Positions 50,001 through 61,330 of a DNA stretch of 64,000 nt are shown here, piece after piece. Origin of the DNA: Mercurialis annua (lineage: Eukaryota > Streptophyta > Magnoliopsida > Malpighiales > Euphorbiaceae). The stretch spans positions 26,352,501-26,416,500 of the forward strand of contig NC_065574.1 in NCBI RefSeq assembly GCF_937616625.2, given 5' to 3'. The notes beneath the pieces were generated by a model. It did no database searches. It was not told where the DNA came from and saw only the letters and a list, made by a program, of their open reading frames with translations. Position numbers and translations under genes: made by a program. How positions within the stretch are numbered: the stretch's first letter is position 1; each line of letters opens with the position of its first letter.

Positions 50001-50751
50001 ATTTTCACGCACACTTTGCATAATATAACCTAACCATGATTTGGTAATCGGAACGACACGTTTGAGAGACTTGTGACACGACATAAGCATGGTAATCAAA
50101 ACGACGCGTTAAAGGGACTTGAGACGCGACATACTAATCTAGCGTCACTGTTCACGCACACTTTGGGTATATAACCTAACCATGCTGACGCGTTAAAGAG
50201 ACTTGTGACGCGACATACTAATCTAGTATAACTTTTCACGCACAACCTAACCATGCTTAGGTAATCGGAACGACGCGTTAAAGAGACTTGTTACGAGACA
50301 TATTAATCTAGCTTCACTTTTAACGCACACTTTCCAAAATATAAATTAAACATGCTTAGGTAATCAGAACGACTCGTTAAAGAGACTTGTGACCTGACAT
50401 AAGCATGGTAATTAAAACGACGCGTAAAAGAGACTTGAGACGCGACATACTAATCTAGAGTCACTTTTCCCGCACACTTTGTGTAATACAACCTAACCAT
50501 GCTTAGGTAATTGGAACAACGCATTAAAAATACTTGAGACGCAACATACAAATCTAACGGCATTTTTCACGCACACTTTGCGTAATATAACCTAACCATG
50601 CTAACGTAATCGGAACGACGCGTTAAAGTGACTTGTGACGCGACATAGTACTCTACCGTCAATTTTAACGCACACTTTGCATAATACAACCTAACTGAAC
50701 CATGATTAGGTAATCGAAACGACACGTTTGAGAGACTTGTGACGCGACATA
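47095..50751 (+). repeat. 3657-bp HOR, copy 3
   Basis: Again exactly 3657 bp after copy 2. It differs from copy 2 only at a few sites seen by eye (for example GTGCCGCGAC near 47473 against GTGACGCGAC, and AACGCTTT against AACGCGTT shortly after). Confidence 0.95.
49351..49489. other. 139-bp non-satellite insert, HOR copy 3
   Basis: Same insert, same flanks, offset 3657 bp from copy 2. Confidence 0.85.
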
Positions 50752-53700
50752 AGCATGGTAATTGGAACGACGCGTTAAAGAGAGATGAGACACGACATAC
50801 TAATCTCGCTTTACTTTTCACGCACATTTTGCATAATATAACCTATCAATGTTTAGGTAATTGGAACGACGCGTTAGAGACACTTGTGACGCGAAATAAG
50901 CATGGTAATCCAACGACGCGTTAAAGAGAGATGAGACGCGACATACTAATTTAGCGTCACTTTTCACGCAAACTTTGCGTAATATAACCTAACCATGCAT
51001 AAGTAATCGAAACTACGCGTTAAAGAGACTTGAGATGCGACAAAGTAATCTAGCATCACTTTTCACGCACACTTTGCGTAATATAACCTAACCTTGCTTA
51101 GTTAATCTGAACGACGCGTTAGAGAGACTTGTGACGCGACATAAGCATGGTAATCGAAACAACGCGTTAAAGAGAGCTGAGACGCGACATACTAATCTAG
51201 CGTCACTTTTCACGCACACATTGCATAATATAACCACACCATGCTTATGTAATCAAAACGACGCTTAAAAGATATTTGAGACGCGACAAACTAATCTACT
51301 GTCACTTTTCACGCACACTTTGTGTAATATAACCTATCCATGGTTAGTTAATTGGAACAACGCGTTAAAGAGACTTGATACGCAACATACTAATCTATCG
51401 TCACTTTTCACGCACACTTTGCGTAATATAACCTAGCCATGCTAAGGTAATCGGAACGACGCGCTGAAGTGACTTGTGACGCGACATAGTACTCTACTGT
51501 AAATTTTAACGCACACTTTGCGTAATATAACCTAACCATAATTAGGTAATCGGGAACGACGCGTTAGAGAGACTTGTGACGTGACATATGCATGGTATTA
51601 GAAACGACGCGTTATTGAGACTTGAGACGTGACATACTAATCTAGCGTCACTTTTCACGCACACTTTGTGTAATATAACCTAACCATTTTAATGTAATCG
51701 GAACAATGCGTTAAAGATACTTGTGATGCGATATAGTAATCTAACTTCACTTTTAACGCAAATTTTCTATAAAATAAACTAAATATGCTTAGGTAATCGG
51801 TACGACGCGTTAGAGAGACTTGTGATGCGACTATAAGCATGGTAATCGAAACGACATGTTAAAGAGACTTGAGACGCGGCATACTAATTTAGAGTCACGT
51901 TTCACGCACACTTTGCATAATATAACCTAACCACGCTTAGGTAATCAGAACGACGCGTTAAAGAAACTTGTGATGCGACATAGTGATCTAGCGTCACTTT
52001 TAACGCATACTTTGCGTAATATAACCAAACCATGCTTAGGTAATCGGGACGACGCGTTAGAGAGACTTGTGACGCGACATAAGAATGGTATTAGAAACAA
52101 CGGGTTAAAGACACTTGAGACGCGACATACTAATCTAGCGTCACTTTTCACCCACACTTTGCGTAATATACCTAACCATGCTTAGGTAATCGAAACGACG
52201 CGTTAATGAGACATGAGACACGACATACTAATCAATTGTCACTTTTCACAAACACTTTGCGTAATATAACCTAACCGTGCCTAGGTAATCGGAACGACGC
52301 GTTAAAAAGACTTGAGACACGACATACCAATCTAGCATCACTTTTTATGCACTCTTTGCGTAATTTAACCTAACCATGCTTAGGTAATCGGAAAGTCGCG
52401 TCAAAAAGACTTGAGCCGCGACATTCTTATCTATAACATTTTTCACGCACACTTTGCGTAGTATAAACTAACCATATATAGGTAACTGAAACAATGCATT
52501 AGAGAGACTTGTGACGTGAAATAAGAATGGTAATCTAGACGCGACATGTTAAAGAGACATTAGACGCGACATGCTAATCTAGCGTCACTTTTCACGCACA
52601 CTTTGCGCAATATAACCTAACCATGCTTCGGTAATCGAACCGACGCGTTATAGAGACATGAGATGCGACATACTAATCTAGCGTTACTTTTCACGCACAC
52701 TTTGTGTAGTATAACCTAACCATGCTTAGGTGTTCGGAACGACGAGACAAAGAGACTTGTGACGCGACATAAGCATAGTAATTAAAATGAAGCGTTAAAG
52801 AGACTTGAAATGCGACATACTAATCTAGCGTCACTTTTTACGCACACTTTGAGTAATATAACCTACGATGCTTAGGTAATCAGAACGACGCGTTAAAGAG
52901 ACTTGAGACGCGACATACTAATCACGAGTCACTTTTTACACACGCTATGCGTAATATAACCAAATTATGCTTAGGTAATCGGAATGACGAGTTAGAGAAA
53001 CTTGTGACATCAGTGCAGTACTTGTCCTAGGAGTGCTTTCTCCCGAGCCAGTGAATGAATCCCTCAAACAGTCAGTGCTGAACAGATGAAGAATCTTCTT
53101 TTAGCGATTGAGATCGCCTCTTTTCTTTCTTGGACATGAAAGACGTTGGACATAAGCATGGTAATCGAAACGACGCGTTAAAGAGATTAAGACGCGACAT
53201 ACTAATCTAGCGTCACTTTTCACGCACACTTTGCTTAATAGAACCTAACCATGCTTAGGTAATCGAAAAGACGCGTGGGAAAGACTTGAGACGCGACAAA
53301 CTAATCTAGCGTCACTTTTCAAGCACACTTTGCGTAATATAACCTAACCATGCTTAGTTAATCGAAACAACGCGTTAAAGAGATTTGAGACAGAACATAC
53401 AAATCTAGCATCACTTTTCTCGCACACTTTGCGTAATATAACCTAACCATGCTTCGGTAATCGGAATGACGCGTTAAAGTATCTTGTGGCGCGACATAAG
53501 TGCTATTATCAATTTTAACGCACACTTTGCATAATATAACCTAACCATGATTAGGTAATCGGAACGACGCGGTAGAGAGACTTGTGACGCGACATAAGCA
53601 TGATAATCGAAACGACGCATTAAAGAGACTTGAGACGCGACTTACTAATCTAGCATCAATTTTCACGCACACTTTGCATAATATAACCTAACCATGATTT

Positions 53701-54409
53701 GGTAATCGGAACGACACGTCTGAGAGACTTGTGACACGACATAAGCATGGTAATCAAAACGACGCGTTAAAGGGACTTGAGACGCGACATACTAATCTAG
53801 CGTCACTGTTCACGCACACTTTGGGTATATAACCTAACCATGCTGACGCGTTAAAGAGACTTGTGACGCGACATACTACTCTAGTATAACTTTTCACGCA
53901 CAACCTAACCATGCTTAGGTAATCGGAACGACGCGTTAAAAAGACTTGTTACGAGACATATTAATCTAGCTTCACTTTTAACGCACACTTTCCAAAATAT
54001 AAATTAACCATGCTTAGGTAATCAGAACGACTCGTTAAAGAGACTTGTGACCTGACATAAGCATGGTAATTAAAACGACGCGTAAAAGAGACTTGAGACG
54101 TGACATACTAATCTAGAGTCACTTTTCCCGCACACTTTGTGTAATACAACCTAACCATGCTTAGGTAATTGGAACAACGCATTAAAAATACTTGAGACGC
54201 AACATACAAATCTAACGGCATTTTTTAGGCACACTTTGCGTAATATAACCTAACCATGCTAACGTAATCGGAACGACGCGTTAAAGTGACTTGTGACGCG
54301 ACATAGTACTCTACCGTCAATTTTAACGCACACTTTGCATAATACAACCTAACTGAACCATGATTAGGTAATCGAAACGACACGTTTGAGAGACTTGTGA
54401 CGCGACATA
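50752..54409 (+). repeat. 3657-bp HOR, copy 4 (3658 bp)
   Basis: Last copy, one base longer (an added G near 51552 in ATCGGGAACGACG). It shares several states with copy 1 against copies 2 and 3 and has more private changes than they do. At about 54420 the next unit would begin with AATTGAAACG, but the sequence continues AATCAAAACGACGCGGTAAAG, so the HOR ends here. Confidence 0.95.
53009..53147. other. 139-bp non-satellite insert, HOR copy 4
   Basis: Fourth copy of the insert, with at least one substitution (TTAGCGATTG for TTAACGATTG near 53101) and a change at its right flank (GTTGGACATAAG for GTTCGACATAAG). Confidence 0.85.
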
Positions 54410-57400
54410 AGCATGGTAATCAAAACGACGCGGTAAAGAGACTTAAGACACGACATACTAATTTACCGTCACTGTTCACGCACACTTTGTGTATATAACC
54501 TAACCATGCTTAGGTAATTCGAACGTCGCGCTAAAGAGACTTGTGACGCGACATACTAATCTAGCGTCACTTTTCACGCACACTTTGCGTAATATAACCT
54601 AACCATTCTTAGGTAATCGGAACGATGCGTTAAAGAAACTTGTGACGCGACATAGTACTATCTAGCTTCACTTGTAACGCACACTTTCCATAATATAAAT
54701 TAACCATGCTTAGGTAATCATAACGACGCTTTAGAGAGACTTGTGACGCGACATAAGCATGGTAATCGAAACGACGCGTTAAAGAGACTTGAGACACGAC
54801 ATACTAATATCTAGAGTCACTTTTCTCGAACACTTTGCGTAATATAACCTAACCATGCAAAGGTAATCGAAATGATGCGTTAAAGAAACTTGTGACGCGA
54901 CATAGTAATCTAGAGTCACTTTTCACGCACACTTTGCGTAATATAACTTAACCATGCATAGGTAATCGTATCGATGCGTTAGAGAAACTTGTGACGCGAC
55001 ATAAGCATGGTAATCTGAACGACGGGTTAAAGACACTTAAGACGCGACATACTAATCTATCGTAAACTTTTAAGAACATTTTGCGTAATATAACCTAACG
55101 ATGCTTGGGTAATCGGAACAACGTGTTAAAGAGACTTGAGACGCGACATACTAATCTAGCGTCACTTTTAACGCACGCTTTGTGTAATATATCCTAACCA
55201 TGCTTAGATAATCCGAACGACGCATTAAAGAGGATTGAGACGCGACATAAGCATGGTAATCGGAATGACGGGTTAAAGACACTTGAGACGCGACATACTA
55301 ATCTAGCGTCACTTTTCACGCACACTTTGCATAATATAACCTAACCATGCCTAGGTAATCGAAACGACGCGTTACAAAGACTTGAGACGCGACATACTAA
55401 TCTATTGTCACTTTTAATGCACACTTTTGCGTAATATAACCTAACCATGCTTAGGTAATCGGAACGACGCGTTAAAGAGACTTGAGACACGACATACTAA
55501 TCTAGCCTCACTGGTTACACACTCTTTATGTAATTTAACGTATCCATGCTTAGGTAATCGGAACGACGCGTCTCAAAGACTTGAGACGCGACATACTTAT
55601 CTATTTCACTTTTCACGCACACTTTGCGTAGTAAAAACTAACCATGCTTAGGTAATTGGAACGATGCGTAAAATAGACTTGTGACCCGACATAAGAGTGG
55701 TAATGAAACGACGACTTAAAGAAACATTAGACGGGACATACTAATCTAGCGTCACGTTTCACGGACACTTTGCGCAATATAACCTAAGTATGATAGGTGA
55801 TTGGACCGATGCGTTAAAGAGACATGAGACGCGACATACTAATTTAGCGTCACTTTTCACGCACACTTTGTGTAATATATAACCTAACCATGCTTAGGTG
55901 TTCGGAACGACACGTTAAAGAGACTTGTGACGCGACATATGCATACTAATCGGAACGACGCGTTAAAGAGACTTGAGATACGACATACTAATCTAGAGTC
56001 ACTTTTCACGCACCGTTTGCGTAATATAACCTAACCATGCTTTGGTAATCAGAAGGACGCGTTGAGAGACTTGTGACGCGACATATGCATGGTAATCGAA
56101 ACGACGCGTTAAAGAGACTTGAGACGCGACATATTAATCTAGCGTCACTTTTCACACACACTTTGCGAGTTATAACCGAACAATGCTTATGTAATTGGAC
56201 GCGTTAGAGAGACTTGTGACCCGACATAAGCATGGTAATCGAAACAACGCGCTAAAGAGACTTGTGACAGGACATAGTAATCTAACTTCACTTTCAACAC
56301 ACACTTTCCATAATATAAACTAACCATACTTAGATAATCGAAACGACGCGTCAGAGAGACTTGTGACGCGACATAAGCATGGTAATCAAAACGACGCAAT
56401 AAAGAGACTTGAGACGCGAAATACTAATCTAGCGTCACTTTTCACGCACACTTTGCGTAATATAACCTAACCATGCTTAGGTAATCGGAATAACGCGTTA
56501 AAGAGACTTGTGACGCGTCATAGTAATCTATCGTCACTTTTAATGCACACTTTGTGTAATATAATCTAACCATGCTTAGGAAATCGGAACGACGCGTTAG
56601 AGAGGCTTGTGACGCAACATAGACATGGTAATCGAAACGACGCGTTAAAGAGACTTGAGATGCGACATACTAATCTAACGTTACTTTTCACGCATACTTT
56701 GCGTAATATGATTTAACAATGCTTAGATAATTGGAACGACGCACTGACGCTACATAAGCATGGTAATCAAAACAGCGCGTTAATGAGACTTGAGACGCAA
56801 CATACTAATCTAGCGTCATATTTCACGCACACTTTGCGTAATATAACCTAACCATGCTTAGGTAATCGAAACGACGCGTTAAAGAGACTTGAGACGCGAC
56901 ATACTAATCTAACGTCACTTTTCACGCACACTTTGCGTAATAAAACAAACCATGCTTAGCTAATCGGAACGACGCGTTTAAGTGACTTGTGACGCGACAT
57001 AGTACTCTACCATCAATTTTAACGCACACTTTGCGTAATGTAACCTAACCATAATTAGGTAATCGGAACGACGCATGAGAGAGACTTGTGACGTGATATA
57101 AGCATGGCAATCGAAACGACGCGTAAAAGAGATTTGAGACATGACGTAGTAATCTAGCGTCACTTTTCACGCACACTTTGCGTAATATAACCTAACCATG
57201 CTTAGGTATTCGGAACGACGCGTTAAAGAGACTTGAGACACGTCATCCTAATCTAGCATCACTTTTTACGCACACTTTGAGTAATATAACCTAACCATGC
57301 CTAGGTAATCGGAACGACGCTTTAAAAATACTTGAGAGGCGACAGACTAATCTACTGTCACTTTTCACGCACACTTTGCGTAATATAAACTAACCATGCT

Positions 57401-59447
57401 TAGGTTATTGGAATGACGCATTAGAGAGACTTGTGAAGAGACATAACCATGGTAATCGAAACGACGCGTTACAGAGACTTTAGACGCGACATACCAATCT
57501 AGCGTCAATTTTCACGCACACTTTTCTTAATATTACCTAAGCATGCATATGTAATCGAAACGGAGCATTAGTGAGACTCTTGACGCGACATAAGCATGGT
57601 AATTGAAACGACGTGTTAAAGAGACTTGAGACGCGACATACTAATCTAATGTCACTTTTCATGCACACTTTGCGTAATATAGTCTTACCATGGTTAGGTA
57701 ATCGAAACGACGCGTAAAAGAGACTTGATATGCAACATACTAATCTATTGCCACTTTTCATGAACTCTGTGTAATATAACCTAACCATGCTTCGGTAATC
57801 GGAACGAGGCGCTAGAGAGACTTTAAGCTAACCATGCTTAGGTAATCGGAACGACGTGTTAAAAAGACTTGTGACGCGACATACTAATCTAGCGTAACTT
57901 TTCACGCACACTTCCCGTAATATAACCAAACCATACTTAGGTAATCGAAACGACACGTTAAAGAGACTTGTGACGCGACATAGTAATCTAGCGTCACCTT
58001 TAACGCACACTTTGCGTAATATAACCTAACCATGCTTAGGTAATTAGAACGACGAGTTAGAGAGACTTGTGACGCGACACAAGCATGGTAACCGAAATGA
58101 CGGGTTAAAGACACTTGAGTCGTGACAGACTAATCTAGCGTCACTTTTCACGCACACTTTGCATAATATAACCTAACCATGCTTAGGTAATCGAAACGAC
58201 TCGTTTAAAAGACTCGAGACACGACATACTAATCTATTGTCACTTTTAACACACACTTTGCGTAATATAACCTAACCATGTTTAGGTAATAGGAACGACG
58301 CATTAAAGAGACTTGAGACACGAAATACTAATCTAGCATCAATTTTTACGCACTCTTTGCGTAATTTAACCTAACCATGGTTAAGTAATCGGAACGACGC
58401 GTCAAAAAGGCTTGAGACACGACATACTAATCTATTTCACTTTTCACGAACACTTTGCGTAATATAAACTAACCATGCTTTAGTAATTGGAATGATGCGT
58501 TAGAGAGACTTGTGATGCGACAAAAGAATGGTAATGAAACGACGCCTAAAAGAGACTTTAGACGCGACATACTAATCTAGAGTCACTTTTCAAGCACACT
58601 TTGCGCAATATAACCTAACCATACTTAGGTAATCGGACCGACACGTTAAAGAGACATGAGACACGACATACTAATCTAGCGTCACTTTTCACGCACACTT
58701 TGAGTAATTAACCTAACCATGCTTAGGTGTTCGGAACGACGCTTTAAAGAGACTTGTAACGCGACATCATCATAGTAATCTAAACGACGCGTTAAAGAGA
58801 CTTGAAACGCGACATACTAATCTAGCGTCACCTTTTACGCACACTTTGCGTAATATAACCTAACAATGCTTAGGTAATCGGAACGAGGCGTTAAAAAGAC
58901 TTGAGACGCGACATACTAATCTAGCTTCACTTTTTACGCACGCTTTGCATAATATTACCTAACCATGCTTAGGTAATCGGAACGACGCGTTAAAGATACT
59001 TGAGACGCGACATATTAATCTAGCGTCACTTTTCACGCACACGTTGCGTAATATAACCTAACCATATTTAGGTAATCAGAACGACGTGTCAAAGAGACTT
59101 GTGACGCGACATAGTGATCTAGCGTCACTCTTAGCGCACACTTTGCGTAATATAACCTAACTATGCTTAGGAAATCGGAACGACGGGTTAGAGAGACTTT
59201 TGAAGCGACATAAACTTTGTCATCAAAACGACGCATTAAAGAGACTTGAGACACGACATACTAATCTAGCGTCACTTTTCACGCACAATTTGCATTATAT
59301 AACCTAACCATGCTTAGGTAATCGGAACGACACGTTAGAGAGACTTGTTACGCGACATAAGCATAATAATTGAAACGACGCGTTAAAGAGACTTGAGACA
59401 GGACATACTAATCTACCGTCACTTTTCACGCACACTTTGCATAATAT
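54410..59447 (+). repeat. Satellite array, block 5
   Basis: About 5 kb of diverged satellite, same orientation, no gene. It holds two further copies of the recurring cassette (about 55.5-56.0 kb and 58.3-58.95 kb) and the partner (56260-57575) of the 19750-21050 segment. The unit near 59.03-59.25 kb resembles those at 21.53-21.75 and 27.4-27.6 kb. Confidence 0.96.
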
Positions 59448-61330
59448 AACCTTACAAAGTAAGACTTCAGACGCGATATACTAATCTATTGTAACTTTTA
59501 ACGCATACTTCGCGTACGCGATATACTAATCTATTGTAACTTTTAACGCACACTTCGCGTAATATAACTTAACCATGCTAAGGTAATCGGAATGACGCGT
59601 TAAAGAGACTTGAGACACGACATACTAATATATCATCACTTTTTACGCACTCTTTGTGTAATATAACTTAACCATGATTAGGTAATTGGAACGGCGCGTT
59701 ATAGAGACTTGAGACACGACATACTAATCTAGCGTCACTTTTCACGGACAATTTGCAAAATATAACCTAACCATGCTAAGGTAGTTTGAACAACGCGTTA
59801 GAGCGACTTGTGACGCGACATAAGCATGGTAATCGAAACGACGCGTTAAAGAGACTTTAGACGCGAGTAATCTAGCGTCATTTTTCACGCACACTTTGCG
59901 TAATATAACCTAACCATGCTAAGGTAATCGGACCGGCGCGTTAAAAAGACTTGAGACACGACATACTAATCTAGCGTCACTTTTCAAGCACAATTTGCAT
60001 AATATCACCTAACCATGTTTAGGTAATCGGAACGACACGTTAGAGAGACTTGTTACGCGACATAAGCATGGTAATTGAAACGACGCGTTAAAGAGACTTG
60101 AGACACGACATACTAATCTAGCGTCACTTTTCACGCACACTTTGCATAATATACCTAACAATGTAAGACTTCAGACGCGATATACTAATCTATCGTAACA
60201 TTTAATGCACACTTCGCGTAATATAACTTAACCATGCTAAGGTAATCGGAATGACGCGCTAAAGAGACTTGAGACACGACATACTAATATATCATCACTT
60301 TTTACGCACTCTTTGTGTAATATAACCTAACCATGCTTAGGTAATTGGAACGGCGCGTTATTGAGACTTGAGACACGACATACTAATCTAGCGTCACTTT
60401 TCACGCACAATTTGCAAAATATAACCTAACCATGCTAAGGTAGTTTGAACAACGCGTTAGAGCGACTTGTGGCGCGACATAAGCATGGTAATCGAAACGA
60501 CGCGTTAAAGAGACATTAGACGCGACATACTAATCCAGCGTCATTTTTCACGCACACTTTGCGTAATATAACCTAACCATGCTAAGGTAATCGGACCGGC
60601 GCATTAAAAAGACTTGAGACACGACATACTAATCTAGCGTCACTTTTCAAGCACAATATGCATAATATAACCTAACCATGTTTAGGTAATCGGAACGACA
60701 CGTTAGAGAGACTTGTTACGCGACATAAGCATGGTAATTGAAACGACGCGTTAAAGAGACTTGAGACACGACATACTAATCTAGCGTCACTTTTCATGCA
60801 CACTTTGCATAATATAACCTAACAATGTAAGACTTCAGACGCGATATACTAATCTATTGTAACTTTTAACGCACACTTCGAGTAATATAACTTAACCATG
60901 CTAGGGTAATCGGAATGACGCGTTAAAGAGACTTGAGACACGACATACTAATATATCATCACTTTTTACGCACTCTTTGTGTAATATAACCTAACCATGC
61001 TTTGGTAATCGGAACGACACGTTAGAGAGACTTGTTACGCGACATAAGCATAATAATTGGAACGACGCGTTAAAGAGACTTGAGACAGGACATACTAATC
61101 TACCGTCACTTTTCACGCACACTTTGCATAATATAACCTTACAAAGTAAGACTTCAGACGCGATATACTAATCTATTGTAACTTTTAACGCACACTTCGA
61201 GTAATATAACTTAACCATGCTAGGGTAATCGGAATGACGCGTTAAAGAGACTTGAGACACGACATACTAATATATCATCACTTTTTACGCACTCTTTGTG
61301 TAATATAACCTAACCATGCTTTGGTAATCG
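59448..61330 (+). repeat. ~660-bp HOR cluster
   Basis: The landmark AGACTTCAGACGCGATATAC recurs at 59462, 60166, 60830 and 61149 (spacings 704, 664 and 319). Each is followed by the same ordered monomers: AACTTAACCATGCTA, ATATATCATCACTTTTTACG and CACTCTTTGTGTAATATAAC. The 704-bp unit has a local 45-bp duplication. The 319-bp unit lacks about half of the period. Similar monomers occur singly at 23.5-24.4 kb, so this cluster is an amplified form of an older arrangement. Confidence 0.85.
59471..59560. repeat. 45-bp direct duplication
   Basis: ACGCGATATACTAATCTATT and the 25 bases after it (59471-59515) are repeated immediately at 59516-59560 with one difference (CATACTT against CACACTT). It begins and ends at ACGCG/CGCGT, so slippage or short-homology recombination is likely. 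Confidence 0.88.
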
